Positions 1-9,129 of a stretch of DNA of 64,000 nt are shown here, piece after piece. A program made the translations under genes and the position numbers. This DNA comes from Acaryochloris sp. CRU_2_0 (lineage in GTDB: Bacteria; Cyanobacteriota; Cyanobacteriia; Thermosynechococcales; Thermosynechococcaceae). The stretch spans positions 1-64,000 of the forward strand of contig JAAUOM010000002.1 in the NCBI GenBank assembly GCA_012034865.1, written 5' to 3'. The notes below the pieces were generated by a model that was given only the letters and a program-made list of their open reading frames with translations, was not told where the DNA came from and made no database searches. Position 1 is the first letter of the stretch; every line of letters starts with the position of its first letter.

Positions 1-174
1 TTTGAGCCGCCTGAGACTCCCTCCCACATTAGCCCCAACTGACGTACCCGATCGAATAAGCTGCTTTGTGAGCGTTCTACTCACACCAGGCCGTTCATCC
101 AAAACCTTGCAGAGATTAACAATCCGCACCGCAAAATCAAACGTCCTGTTCGTAATTGGAACCAACTCACCCAT
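1..174 (-). pseudogene. Four-helix-bundle protein (23S rRNA intervening-sequence/S23 family), 5' part only
   Basis: The minus strand from the ATG at 174 reads a typical opening of the S23/four-helix-bundle family: a phenylalanine-rich first helix, then DERPGVSRTLTKQLIRSGTS and VGANV. Family members are about 120 residues long and of unclear function; they often sit in accessory regions. After VGANV the family normally continues E-E-S-Q-A-A-Q. Here the frame reads GGSLRRLK, while ESQAAQ is present in a neighbouring frame just before the window edge. The shift coincides with two G runs at about 20-27 (minus strand GTGGGAGGGAG where GTGGAGGAG is expected). The gene is therefore frameshifted or miscalled, and is cut by the window edge. 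Confidence 0.6.
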
Positions 175-518
175 TTTGAACTCTGAACCTTAAATTTTGA
201 ACTTTGAATTCCAAATTTTGAATTCTAAATTCAACTAGACAAAGAGTTTTCAAAAAATTATCATACAATTATGCGTCTACCGAACGAGAGCATTTTTCTG
301 TGGATGAACAACTACTCAGTCAATGGATTTGTCGCAATTGTTGGGTGATGGGGATGATTGATTCAGTGCGATCGCTCAACCACCACCATGTTGTTGTCTA
401 TAGCCTCCCTGCGCGATTTCATATCAGGTCAGGGACAATCGCAGCGAATTGCCCAAGAAAATATTCAATCCCTTTCCGATCGACCTAGAATAGAAACTGA
501 AGTGTCTGACCGATTCCA
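175..518. other. Intergenic, AT-rich short repeats
   Basis: No convincing gene. Positions 190-232 carry several near-copies of the word AAATTTTGAA/TTTGAATTC, an AT-rich low-complexity stretch upstream of the four-helix-bundle gene. A HIP1 octamer GCGATCGC lies near 368. The region should also contain the promoter of the 519-1192 pair, but I see no clear -35/-10 elements. Confidence 0.4.
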
Positions 519-782
519 ATGGCAGAATATACCATCACCCTCCCAGAACAGACCTATCAGCGTCTCCTTGCCATCGCCCAGGCAAAAGGCATCACCCCAG
601 CACATTGGATTCAGTCGCAGTTGCCCGCACCATCTAAGGAGCAGCAACCCCTTTCCGCCTTGCTAACCGGATTGATGGGCGCAATTGACAGCAAAGCCGA
701 GCCAGTCCATCCGCCTACAAAAAACGCCTTGGGTGAAGCGATCTCAGCTAAGCTTGCCAAACAAGGAATTCATCGATCGTGA
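519..782 (+). CDS. Putative antitoxin partner of PIN toxin
   Basis: An 87-residue protein starting at ATG 519. The N-terminus MAEYTITLPEQTYQRLLAIA reads like a short ribbon-helix-helix DNA-binding segment (alternating hydrophobic strand, then a helix), followed by a Pro/Gln-rich linker and a charged C-terminal helix that would contact the toxin. It overlaps the PIN-domain gene by four bases (GTGA at 779-782), the translational coupling usual for VapBC-type operons. The antitoxin role is inferred from context and fold pattern; I recognise no specific family. Confidence 0.6.
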   Translation: MAEYTITLPEQTYQRLLAIAQAKGITPAHWIQSQLPAPSKEQQPLSALLTGLMGAIDSKAEPVHPPTKNALGEAISAKLAKQGIHRS

Positions 783-1192
783 ATTTGATCGATACAGGCC
801 CCCTGATTGCCATCATCGATCGAGGTCAGGGGGAAATTCATTCCCAATGTACTCAAGCCTGCCAACAGCTTTCAGGCCCCTTACTCACCACTTGGCCTTG
901 CTTTACCGAAGCAATGTATTTCTTGGCAGAGTTGCGAGGTTGGTCTGGGCAACATATCCTCTGGCAAATGTGGGAAAGAGGCGTATTGCTGATTCATAAT
1001 GCCGATCGAGGCGAATGCGAACGCATGAAAACATTGATGAAAAAATATCAAGATACCCCAATGGACTTAGCCGATGCGTCCCTCGTTGCTGTAGCTGAAA
1101 CGCTTAATCTCAAACAGATTTTTACTCTGGATAGTGACTTCTACGTCTATCGCCTTAACGATAAAGATGCTTTTGAGGTTATCCCCCGCTAG
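779..1192 (+). CDS. PIN-domain ribonuclease, VapC-like toxin
   Basis: 137 residues from a GTG start at 779. The PIN fold is recognisable from its acidic residues: Asp5 in MNLIDTGPL, Glu44 in the second motif (CFTEAMYF), Asp96/Asp99 in MDLADASLVAVA and Asp118/Asp120 in TLDSDFYVYR. These coordinate Mg2+ for RNA cleavage in VapC-type toxins. The upstream 87-residue gene is the likely cognate antitoxin, with a four-base overlap. The VapC-like class is well supported by motifs; the RNA target cannot be deduced. Confidence 0.8.
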   Translation: MNLIDTGPLIAIIDRGQGEIHSQCTQACQQLSGPLLTTWPCFTEAMYFLAELRGWSGQHILWQMWERGVLLIHNADRGECERMKTLMKKYQDTPMDLADASLVAVAETLNLKQIFTLDSDFYVYRLNDKDAFEVIPR

Positions 1193-1270
1193 TGAGATCT
1201 TCACTACCAACGCATCCATCGCTCCGACGTTCGCGCTACCCCGCGAATAAAGCCAAAGTTGTCTCCTACC

Positions 1271-1370
1271 TTTCCAAATCGCTACTACAACCCATCCAGT
1301 TCTTGAGAAGTCAAATGCTAAAATTTTAGCAATGCCCTAGAGGGTTTCAGCCATTCCCCAACGATCGCCC
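1271..1370. repeat. 100-bp direct repeat, copy 1
   Basis: Aligns without gaps to 2171-2270 with 12 mismatches by eye (about 88% identity). The central part TTCTTGAGAAGTCAAATGCT is identical in both. The two copies lie exactly 900 bp apart and bracket the Uma2 gene at 1427-2041. Confidence 0.85.
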
Positions 1371-1426
1371 ATTCAAACAGCTAGGGTTCAGCAGATGCGA
1401 TCGTGGAAAACGTAAAGGAAGATCTC

Positions 1427-2041
1427 CTAGAAACCCGCAGCGAATACTTGCTTCGCAGTCAGATCTAACTCTGGAAATGCAGCAGAAACAATGCGATCAT
1501 TCCCTCGAAACCGCTGTACCTGGTACTCTCCGTCAATCAGTTCGTATACCGAAAAAGTGGGTTGCTTAGGTACACCAATATAACGTCTACCGCCCAGTCC
1601 CAAATAATCCACAACCCAATACTCAGGAATTCCCAAAGCCTCGTAGTCGATAAACTTATGCCCGTAATCGTCTCGCCAATTAGTACTCACCACCTCAATT
1701 GCCACCCGTACCGATTTTCCTTGAGTAATCGTAGAGCGTTTCTTCCATAGAGGTTCCTCGCTCAATACCAGAAGATTCAAGACAATCACATCAGGGTTAT
1801 AACCCGACTTATCCGTATCGATAGGCTTCACAATCGCCTGACGGGGAATAATATAGGGCAACTCTCGACGGTCAATCTCAACCCCCAGTTTAGTAGCTAA
1901 AAATCCGCTCACCTGTTCGTGGGGGCCAGTGGGTTGCATTTCAAAAATAACTCCATTCCATAACTCATAACGACCAGATCCATCGGGATGCCAATCCCAA
2001 AACTCATCTAAAGTCATTAATTGAGAAACGGTTTGAACCAT
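1427..2041 (-). CDS. Uma2 family endonuclease-like protein (DUF820)
   Basis: Starting at ATG 2041 (MVQTVSQLMTLDEFWDW) gives about 204 residues; an upstream in-frame start at 2077 is less likely. The order of motifs is that of the Uma2/DUF820 family, which is expanded in cyanobacteria and has a PD-(D/E)XK nuclease-like fold: ELWNGVIFEM, then PDVIVL, VAIEVVSTNW and YEALGIPEYWVVD. The Asp of PDVIVL and the Glu of IEVVS are the expected metal ligands. The biological role of the family is not established. The gene is flanked by a 100-bp direct repeat, suggesting duplication or mobility of this cassette. Confidence 0.85.
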   Translation of the reverse strand: MVQTVSQLMTLDEFWDWHPDGSGRYELWNGVIFEMQPTGPHEQVSGFLATKLGVEIDRRELPYIIPRQAIVKPIDTDKSGYNPDVIVLNLLVLSEEPLWKKRSTITQGKSVRVAIEVVSTNWRDDYGHKFIDYEALGIPEYWVVDYLGLGGRRYIGVPKQPTFSVYELIDGEYQVQRFRGNDRIVSAAFPELDLTAKQVFAAGF

Positions 2042-2170
2042 CGTAAACTTCCTTAAATATCTACAACCTTTACGCAATGACTGAGTTTAATCAATTGTAA
2101 TGCAATCGCCCATTATTTGAAATTGTACCGCCAGTACAGGCGAACCGAATATTAATTTGATTCCCATGTT

Positions 2171-2270
2171 TTTTCAAATCGGTACTGCAATCTATCAAGT
2201 TCTTGAGAAGTCAAATGCTAAAATGTCAGCAATGCCTTAGAGGGTTCCAGCCATGCCCCAACGATCGCCT
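2171..2270. repeat. 100-bp direct repeat, copy 2
   Basis: Second copy of the repeat at 1271-1370, same orientation. It lies upstream of the small gene at 2371 and may be a duplicated promoter or 5' region. No terminal inverted repeats are evident. Confidence 0.85.
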
Positions 2271-2370
2271 CAGTCACAATCTCAACACGCACCACTGCGC
2301 GATCGCTCCTTCGATTAAATCCAGTTGTTATGATCAAACAAAAACAATCTTTAACCTTTCAACCATAGCC

Positions 2371-2616
2371 ATGACCACCCTCCTCAAACCCTCTACCCTT
2401 ATTCCTAAAGGACTGCGAGTACAGCAGATTAATAACCTCGCCCTATTCAAATTCACAGATGAACTGGGCGATCGTCTGCAAACGCTTCTCGACAAGAAAA
2501 AAGCCGACAGTCTTACCTCAGATGAAACCCTTGAGCTAGAATCCATTGGCGAACTCGACGAAATTTTTAGCTACATTAACGCTGTAATTGCCGCTAGAGC
2601 GAATGGCCATACCTAA
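2371..2616 (+). CDS. Small conserved-looking protein coupled to HNH nuclease
   Basis: 81 residues from ATG 2371 (MTTLLKPSTLIPKGLRVQQI), rich in acidic and Leu residues, with no membrane segment. The frame is open further upstream, but that part overlaps the direct repeat and has no good start. The 3' end overlaps the HNH nuclease start at 2603 by 14 bases, so the two are translationally coupled. It could be an immunity/antitoxin-like or accessory subunit; I do not recognise a family. Confidence 0.6.
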   Translation: MTTLLKPSTLIPKGLRVQQINNLALFKFTDELGDRLQTLLDKKKADSLTSDETLELESIGELDEIFSYINAVIAARANGHT

Positions 2617-3049
2617 ACCGCTCTACGAAACTGTTCGGCAGCGTGCCCAATTCCGATGCGAATATTGTCACTATCCCGAACTTCTCAGTTCTGCTCCTCT
2701 CTCAATCGATCATATTCAACCTCAATCCCTCGGCGGTAGCGATGAGCTAGACAACCTTGCCCTTGCCTGCCGTCGCTGCAATGAAAGACGCTATAACTTT
2801 ACAACTGAGATTGACCCAGAAACAAACATAGACTTCCCCTTGTTCAACCCACGCCAGCAGAAGTAGTCAGAGCATTTCATTTGGTCGGTAGATGCCTTGC
2901 AAATCATCGGCAAAACTCCCTATGGACGAGCAACCTGTAACCGACTGGATTTGAATGACAAACGCCGTGAAGAACCATTCATCCAGAACGCTCGACAGCA
3001 ATGGGTAGCAGGTCAACTTCATCCGCCAAAGGATGACCCACGACAATAA
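2603..3049 (+). pseudogene. HNH endonuclease interrupted by an amber codon
   Basis: From ATG 2603 the product has CEYCHYP, LSIDHIQPQSLGG, then CRRCNERR: a zinc-knuckle HNH domain with the catalytic His in SIDHI. Translation stops at TAG 2864-2866 after FNPRQQK. The same frame continues without another stop to TAA 3047-3049, reading SEHFIWSVDALQIIGKTP and GRATCNRLDLND, the usual C-terminal part of these cyanobacterial HNH proteins. A Trp (TGG) is expected where the TAG stands, so one G-to-A change explains the break. As read, the gene makes an 87-residue truncated protein that keeps the HNH core. Confidence 0.8.
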
Positions 3050-3204
3050 ACGGTTTATGATTGAGACCTGTTAAAAACAGTGCGATCGCTCTTGTCGGGG
3101 GCATTCCTTTCCACCCACCCCCATTACCCACTGAATCCCTATATGGTAACGCGATCGCATCTGAGGCAACTGAGTTTTCATGTGCCTTCCTGCCTTGTCT
3201 AATC

Positions 3205-3275
3205 GGTTCGAGGAGGGCTTTTAACCCTCCCATCCCACACCACCCAGTGTGCGGACTCGCACCGGGCGGCTCATG
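3205..3275 (-). other. Probable group II intron 3' remnant (domains V and VI)
   Basis: On the minus strand from 3272 the sequence begins GAGCCG and folds into a domain-V-like hairpin: a 7-bp lower stem (CCGCCCG with TGGGTGG, two G-T pairs), a two-base AC bulge on the 3' side, an upper stem GTGCG/CGCAC and a four-base loop. The AGC near the base matches the catalytic-triad position. It is followed by a second stem (GGAGGG/CCCTCC, 3210-3230) in the place of domain VI. No reverse transcriptase is present between here and 3458, so this is at most a scar. The rest of the 3050-3458 gap holds two HIP1 sites and the start region of the next operon. Confidence 0.45.
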
Positions 3276-3458
3276 AAGATGCACAAACTGAAGTGGATCC
3301 GAACGATTGGACAACTTGAGAGGGATCAATTCGATATATTTCACTAGACAACCCAACGGACAGCAAGCGAAGATAGTATATATACTCAGTATTGACGTAC
3401 GGCAAATTGCCGCATATACTTGACCCATAAGCTTATCTCACTTTATGAGTCTAACGCC

Positions 3459-3746
3459 ATGACTAATGCAATTCACCCAAAATCGTCAGCTCGGCTAGAA
3501 GCTCGTATCAGTCAGGAAACTAAGGCTCTAGTGCAAAAGGCTGCTGACCTAGAAGGACGAACTCTTACAGATTTTGTTGTTGCAACTGTACAAGCAGCAG
3601 CCTATAGAGTTATTGAGCATCACCAAACTCTAAAGCTTAGTCTTGAGGACAGTGAAGCTTTTGTTGATGCAATTGTCAATCCTCCGAAGCCTAACGAAGC
3701 CCTAAAATCGGCTGCTTTACACTACAAGCAAACAATGTCGGTTTAA
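3459..3746 (+). CDS. DUF1778/TacA-type antitoxin
   Basis: 95 residues from ATG 3459. The N-terminal half is a ribbon-helix-helix domain (SARLEARISQETKALVQKAA, then GRTLTDFVVATV), characteristic of the DUF1778 antitoxins paired with GNAT acetyltransferase toxins such as TacT/AtaT. The C-terminal half is the toxin-binding tail (LSLEDSEAFVDAIVNPP). The stop codon overlaps the ATG of the toxin gene (TAATG at 3744-3748). Such antitoxins neutralise the acetyltransferase and repress their own promoter. Confidence 0.85.
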   Translation: MTNAIHPKSSARLEARISQETKALVQKAADLEGRTLTDFVVATVQAAAYRVIEHHQTLKLSLEDSEAFVDAIVNPPKPNEALKSAALHYKQTMSV

Positions 3747-4260
3747 TGGCTCTCAAAATCAACCTTTTTGATGGTCGAAAGCATATCCGCTCAAGTTTTT
3801 GCTGTGGCAAAGATAGTTTAGATATTTACATCCATAAGCAAGCATCTCAGGATCTCAAAAACGAGTCTCAACCGTATTTGTTTTAATTGATGATCCTGAG
3901 ATGAATGTTTTGGCTTACTATACACTCTCTTCCTATACTGTTAACGTTGCAGCTTTGGAGGAAAGTTTTGCTAAACGATTACCTCGTTACCCAGCATTAC
4001 CCGCAACACTGTTAGGTCGTCTTGCTGTTGATAATAACCAAAGAGGTAAACGGTTTGGTGAACTACTATTGATAGATGCTCTTAAAAAGTCATTAGATGC
4101 AGCTATGCAAGTTGCATCTTTAGCTGTAATTGTAGAAGCTTTAGATGAGAGAGCCTTGAGCTTTTATATAAAGTACGGCTTTAAACAATTTGATCAAGAG
4201 CCTATGAAGTTGTATTTGCCTATGAAGTCTGTTGAAGAGCTTTGCCAAGCAATTCAATAG
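3746..4260 (+). pseudogene. GNAT acetyltransferase toxin (TacT/AtaT-like), frameshifted
   Basis: The frame from ATG 3746 encodes FDGRKHIRSSFCCGKDSLDI and QASQDLK, the usual GNAT-toxin N-terminus, then hits a stop at 3885. Adding one A to the A5 run at 3857-3861 restores VSTVFVLIDDPEMNVLAYYT and runs on to 4260, giving 171 residues. The acetyl-CoA loop is visible as LAVDNNQRGKRFG followed by LLIDALKK, and the C-terminal YIKYGFKQF is typical. Intact members acetylate aminoacyl-tRNA and stop translation. As read, the toxin would be dead, while its antitoxin is intact. Confidence 0.8.
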
Positions 4261-4299
4261 CACGGTTGGTTGTCTTTGCTTCCTATCTTCCCCGCTCCC

Positions 4300-5529
4300 C
4301 TACTCACCACGTCGATAACGGGTAAGCTCAATAGTCACTCCAGCCTGACGCAAGCGCCCAACCAACACGTCCCCCAAACCCGTAGCAGGTGTCAGTATCC
4401 CTCCTCGTTGGGGGAGTTTTTCTGTCTCTTGTACCAGACAGAGGGCCGATTCACACAGGAATTTTACCGTTGATCGATTCCCTGGATCACCTTGATTGTG
4501 CAGCCAACATTGTGCTGACTGTCCATCTTCAGACCAGCCGATCAGTTGGCAACTGAACCAGCCGTCATCCATCACCTGGTTAGAAGGTCCACTGCCCGGT
4601 TGGGGCAACCGAGACTGGAGCAGGGACCAGGCCCAGGGTTGGCTCAAAGCAAACGCAAACAATCCAGTTCCCAGGGTGATCGCTATTGCAGCCCCAGCAG
4701 CCCCAGGTCCAGCAAATTTTAAATACTCTTGGTAGGTAAAGTCAGACCCATAGGATGCTTGCCATTGCTCATACAAGGCGCAACTGCGCCGGACAACACG
4801 GGTATTCACAGGTCCCATAAAAAAGGGTGCAGTCCACGCTCCCAGACTGCGATCGTACTGAGGCCATTGCGGATCGGCACTGTTGGCTCTAACCGCTGGC
4901 GAGACGCTGTTCGGGGGATTCAGCAAAAAAGGGTCAGCCAGTTGTGAGGCTTGCCCCGACCTAGCCAAATTCACCGCAGAGGCCAAGGTGCCCCCATTTA
5001 AACCCCCTGCGGCTTGAAAATAGGCTTTCACCTGGCGACAGGAAACCCCTAAATGCTCCTGCATAAACCGAACCAAGAGATAGGTTCCTAAATCCGAAGG
5101 AACTGAGTCAAAACCACAACAGGGAATAATCCGAGTCCCCTCCGTCTCAGCCTGAGCATGGTACCGCTGAATTAAAGACTTCACCCAGGGCGTTTCACCC
5201 GTGATATCAGCATAGTGAGTTTGCTTACGGACACAGGCATCGACAACCGCATCACCATGTAGTGCAAAGGGTCCTGCTGTATTGAGGATGACTTGAGTCT
5301 GGGCAGCAATGGCCTCCAGTCCCCCTTGATCCCGGCTATCGGCCACCAAGATATCGACGGGGATGGCAAGGGCTTGTTTGACTTGGGCCAACTTGTCTGG
5401 GTTGCGGCCTGCGATCGCCCATCGCACTTTTTCACCGTCAACATTTTTGGCAAAATATTCTACGGTTTGCTGCCCTGTAAACCCACTAGCTCCATATAAA
5501 ACAACATCATAGGGACGAGGATGGTTCAT
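4300..5529 (-). CDS. Saccharopine dehydrogenase family protein (trans-acting enoyl reductase-like)
   Basis: 409 residues. The N-terminus YDVVLYGASGFTGQQTVEYF carries the dinucleotide-binding GxSGFTG loop. VILNTAGPFALHGDAVVDAC, YADITGETPW and IIPCCGFDSVPSD follow the order seen in saccharopine-dehydrogenase-like proteins and mycobacterial trans-acting enoyl reductases. A hydrophobic segment near residues 270-290 is common in this group. It lies 40 bases downstream of the FAD oxidoreductase gene on the same strand, so they are probably co-transcribed and may act on a shared lipid or isoprenoid substrate. Substrate not inferable. Confidence 0.8.
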   Translation of the reverse strand: MNHPRPYDVVLYGASGFTGQQTVEYFAKNVDGEKVRWAIAGRNPDKLAQVKQALAIPVDILVADSRDQGGLEAIAAQTQVILNTAGPFALHGDAVVDACVRKQTHYADITGETPWVKSLIQRYHAQAETEGTRIIPCCGFDSVPSDLGTYLLVRFMQEHLGVSCRQVKAYFQAAGGLNGGTLASAVNLARSGQASQLADPFLLNPPNSVSPAVRANSADPQWPQYDRSLGAWTAPFFMGPVNTRVVRRSCALYEQWQASYGSDFTYQEYLKFAGPGAAGAAIAITLGTGLFAFALSQPWAWSLLQSRLPQPGSGPSNQVMDDGWFSCQLIGWSEDGQSAQCWLHNQGDPGNRSTVKFLCESALCLVQETEKLPQRGGILTPATGLGDVLVGRLRQAGVTIELTRYRRGE

Positions 5530-5569
5530 ATTGCCTCTGAGTAGTGTGCTAGGTCAGTGATAACTGATG

Positions 5570-7077
5570 TCATGGGAGCCAGAACTGGGTTAAGCCATTG
5601 TTCTGGACTGCACGTAAACATTGATTCATTGAGCGGGCTAGTTGAATGTGGGGTTCATCAGCTTCTATGGGTAGAATGGTGGCGGGTTGGCCTTGCTGAA
5701 AATAGCGAATTACCTGGTTGGCTGCTTCTAGACCCGTGACATAGGCTTTTTCCTGAGACCAAGAGCCGTGTCGGCTGACGACCCAATCGCCACTGAGGAA
5801 TAGATTTTGCACAGGGGTCTGAGCAGGGAGTAAATAGCGATAGCTACCTGGTGCAAAATGAGTGACTGCTTTGGGTAAGCGAATCACACTGTAATCCACC
5901 ACTTCAGCGTTCCTAAAGGCCAGAATGCAAGTCGTTAGATCTTGCTGCACCATCTGCACAATCGCTTGATCTGACATTGATAGAAACTGATTGGCATGGT
6001 AAAAGTCTGCCTCAATCACTGTTTCAGGTTGCTGGCGATAGTCATCATGCAGGGCATTGAGATCAAAGAACGTGGAGCCTGTGGTGGGATGGAAGCCAAA
6101 ACAAGCATTCGCAGGCTGGGGAATGGCCACCTTTCGGTCAAACCACAAACGGGTTGCCAGGACATCGATCGCACCTAAATTCATCATGTTCCGGAACGGC
6201 TCATATTGTTGGAGAGTGGGACTGCTGCGCACAATATTTTGCATTCCAGCAATCCCCACGGCAAAGATGACCGCTTCTGCTGCAAATCTCTCATCGCCAC
6301 AAATCACGGCGTTGACTTGACCCTGATCAGTCATCTCCACATCCGTAACCCGTCGCTGGGTGAGAATTTTGCCGCCGGCTTGGGTAATGCGATCGCACCA
6401 GGGTTGAAAAATCTTTTCCCCCACCGTTCCCCGACACCAAACCACATCAAAATCAGCTTGATGAGCCAGAATAAAATAGTAGAGCATCCCCAAGGCCGCT
6501 GCTGCTGAGCATTGTTCCCCTGGGGCAAATAGGCCCACCAGCAGCATGGGTTCAAAGGCATCTCGATACAACCGGGCAGAGACGCCATAGTTTTTAAATA
6601 GCTCCCTGGCCGTCATGGCATCATAGCGCTGCCAAGCTTCATCGGAGTTATCAAAATCAATGACTGGGTACAACATCGGCCAAGCTGACAGTCGATCGAT
6701 CAGCGGTAACCGTGGAAAACGAGGATAAACGAAGGTACCCAAGGGCATGGGGAGGTGGGGCTGATCTTGAAAAATGGGAGATTCAGCTTCTAAACCCGCA
6801 GGGGAATATTGAGCCGATCGCGTCCAAGGGGTAAAGGGGGCTAAATCCAGACGATCGACTAGGCTAAAAATATTTTGTAGGGATACCAAAACCCGTGAAT
6901 TCCAGCTTCAACGGGACGCCCCCCTGCTGTTTGCCACCCTGCCACCAGTCCACCGGGATAAGCCCCAGCTTCCAAGAGTGTCACCTCATACCCTTGAGAG
7001 ACGAGATGATCCGTGGCCCCTAAGCCTGCCCATCCGGCTCCGACAACGATGACGCGCGGTTTCTGGTCTGTGGTCAT
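5570..7077 (-). pseudogene. FAD-dependent carotenoid-desaturase-like oxidoreductase, frameshifted
   Basis: From ATG 7077 the protein opens with PRVIVVGAGWAGLGATDHLV (GxGxxG FAD loop), then EAGAYPGGLVAGW, and breaks after HGFWYPYK. The remaining 5570-6889 frame carries NIFSLVDRLDLAPFTPWTRS through to LFLSGDWVVSRHGSWSQEKA, the C-terminal FAD-contact motif of the phytoene-desaturase/amine-oxidase superfamily. One added base in the run at 6873-6876 joins the two parts into about 502 residues (WYPYKNIFSL). It is probably a real desaturase-like enzyme with a sequencing or true one-base loss. It is not close enough to CrtP or CrtQ for me to name it. Confidence 0.8.
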
Positions 7078-7555
7078 GTTGGTGTGAATCTTAAGAATCG
7101 ACTTTCTCACCATGACATGGATTACAATTCCATGCACCATCCAATGACGGCTAGTTCATTAGTACCAAATGGCAACTTATCGCAGTTATGTTTGTTTCGA
7201 GCCGCATTGGGCCATGTGCTACCGCCCAAGTAGAGAACCAGCCCGGTTGAACAGAATGCGGTCTCTTAGAAGGTTATATCCAATTCCAAGAACGCCAAGA
7301 CTTAGAAGAAAAGATAAGACGAAAATACTCCTCTTAGTTATTCAAAGTAAAAATAGAAAAGTAAGGCCATAAATCAATTACTTTTCAGCAAGTTTAGTTC
7401 AAGATAAAAATCATTGAAATACTCTCCCCTCTGCGCCAAACTAGCTGTAAGGCATTGGCTTTGCCAACACTGTGGCGGAAGTCCCTCGGAGATTTAGGAT
7501 GGATAGGAGAACCTTTATACCCTGAGATTGCCTGTTGATCACCCTTGTAAATCCC
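7078..7555. other. Intergenic region upstream of thiS
   Basis: 478 bases without a supportable gene. It must hold the minus-strand promoter of the oxidoreductase operon (start 7077) and the plus-strand promoter of thiS. I saw no riboswitch-like core (the THI-box words CTGAGA and ACCYGA are not properly arranged; an isolated CCTGAGA occurs at 7531) and no tRNA. Confidence 0.4.
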
Positions 7556-7759
7556 ATGATTGAAATCCAAGTGAATGGCGCGCAACAAACCTGTTTGCCT
7601 AGCACGTTATTGCCAGATTTTCTGATTCAGTTAAACCTCAATCCCCGATTGGTAGCGGTAGAATACAATGGCGAAATTCTGCATCGACAGTTTTGGGATG
7701 CCACCCATCTGCAAGCAGGCGATCGCTTAGAAATTGTCACGATTGTGGGGGGAGGATAG
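7556..7759 (+). CDS. thiS: Sulfur carrier protein ThiS
   Basis: 67 residues from ATG 7556 (MIEIQVNGAQQTC). Ubiquitin-like fold with LNPRLVAVEYNGEILHR, AGDRLEIVTIVGGG and a C-terminal Gly-Gly tail (one extra Gly here). The C-terminal glycine is adenylated and thiocarboxylated to carry sulfur for the thiazole half of thiamine. Length is normal (about 65-70). The usual partners thiE, thiG and thiO are not adjacent in this window; the next gene is hemH. Confidence 0.9.
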   Translation: MIEIQVNGAQQTCLPSTLLPDFLIQLNLNPRLVAVEYNGEILHRQFWDATHLQAGDRLEIVTIVGGG

Positions 7760-7965
7760 AACTATGCAATCCGGCATCCATACCGATTGGTGTTCATCTA
7801 CCTCCTCTGCTGGTCAAAAAAGGCTAAATGGCTGGGAAACCGCAAAGATGGATTGGAGCTTGACCACCTAACTGCATTAGAGGGATTGGTTGCTTGTCAA
7901 TGTCTTGTAAAGGTAATGTTGTTAAAATCAGTAGCGAGCGTTTAGCGAAGGCAAACATTCAGGTT

Positions 7966-9129
7966 ATGGGCCGTGTCGGTGTTCTATTACTGAATTTAGG
8001 AGGACCAGAACAGTTAACGGATGTACGTCCTTTTCTGTATAACCTGTTTGCTGATCCAGAAATTTTGAGGTTGCCCTTTACCTGGTTGCAAAAGCCCTTT
8101 GCCGGATTTATTTCTACTTTGCGGGCGCGCACGTCGCGGGAAAACTACCGACAGATTGGCGGCGGCTCACCGTTGCGTCGAATTACAGAAGCTCAAGCCC
8201 ATGCCCTCCAAGACAATTTGCAGGCCAAAGGCTGCGAAGCCCAAGTTTATATTGGTATGCGCTACTGGCACCCGTTTACGGAGGAGGCCATTGCCCGAAT
8301 TAAACGGGATGGCATTGAAGAATTAGTCATCTTGCCCCTATACCCACAGTTTTCGATCAGCACCAGTGGTTCGAGTATTCGTTTGCTCGAAAAAATTTGG
8401 GCTGAAGATCCAGACCTACAGCAAATCAAATACACCGTCATCTCTTCTTGGCATGATCGCCCCGGTTATGTGCGGGTCATGGCCGATTTCTTGCGCAGAG
8501 AACTGGATCACTTTTGTGAACCTGATCAAGTAACGGTCTTTTTTAGTGCCCATGGTGTGCCACTCAGCTATGTCACCGACTCAGGGGATCCTTATCAGCA
8601 AGAGATTGAGACGAGTACGCAGTTGATTATGGAGGCATTGCAGCGGCCTAATCCCCATATCTTGGCCTATCAAAGTCGAGTGGGTCCCATGGAATGGCTA
8701 CGACCCTATACAACGAATGTGATTCCCCATTTGGGTCAGCAAGGGGTCAAAAATTTGGTGGTTGTTCCCATTAGTTTTATTTCCGAACATATCGAGACGT
8801 TGCAGGAAATCGATATGGAATATCGGCATTTGGCCTTGGCTTCTGGAATTGAAAATTTCCGGCGGATACCGGCTGTGAATACGCATCCTGACTTTATCAA
8901 TACTCTAGGAGATATGGTTCTGGAATATTTAGATAAGCCTTTTTTCGCTTTTTCCCAGGTGTTCCGGCCTCAGAAAAATATTAAGCTGTACCCACAAGAG
9001 CGCTGGGAATGGGGGATGACGACCACAGCCGAGCGCTGGAATGGCCGCCTTGCCATGATCGGTTTCATTGCCTTAATGATCGAATTGATCAGTGGCTATG
9101 GTCCTTTGCACTTAGTGGGTCTGCTTTGA
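7966..9129 (+). CDS. hemH: Ferrochelatase with C-terminal chlorophyll-binding-like domain
   Basis: 387 residues from ATG 7966; the frame is open upstream but [16 protein letters not shown] is the conserved start. Ferrochelatase inserts Fe2+ into protoporphyrin [15 protein letters not shown] holds the conserved metal-site His, and [16 protein letters not shown] the catalytic Glu. Beyond residue 340 is the cyanobacterial extension: [20 protein letters not shown] followed by [13 protein letters not shown], a single membrane helix with the ExxNGRxAM chlorophyll-binding motif of high-light-inducible proteins. The 3' end overlaps the convergent response-regulator gene by 18 bases. Confidence 0.95.
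   Translation: MGRVGVLLLNLGGPEQLTDVRPFLYNLFADPEILRLPFTWLQKPFAGFISTLRARTSRENYRQIGGGSPLRRITEAQAHALQDNLQAKGCEAQVYIGMRYWHPFTEEAIARIKRDGIEELVILPLYPQFSISTSGSSIRLLEKIWAEDPDLQQIKYTVISSWHDRPGYVRVMADFLRRELDHFCEPDQVTVFFSAHGVPLSYVTDSGDPYQQEIETSTQLIMEALQRPNPHILAYQSRVGPMEWLRPYTTNVIPHLGQQGVKNLVVVPISFISEHIETLQEIDMEYRHLALASGIENFRRIPAVNTHPDFINTLGDMVLEYLDKPFFAFSQVFRPQKNIKLYPQERWEWGMTTTAERWNGRLAMIGFIALMIELISGYGPLHLVGLL

Noticed and set aside
2979-3428. 149-codon minus-strand open frame
   Set aside because: It overlaps the HNH 3' part and the intron-like structure, with low-complexity and HIP1-derived residues; such frames commonly arise from group II intron RNA domains.
7500-7555. TPP riboswitch before thiS
   Set aside because: An isolated CCTGAGA word at 7531 is present, but the partner motifs and P2-P5 stems are not seen.
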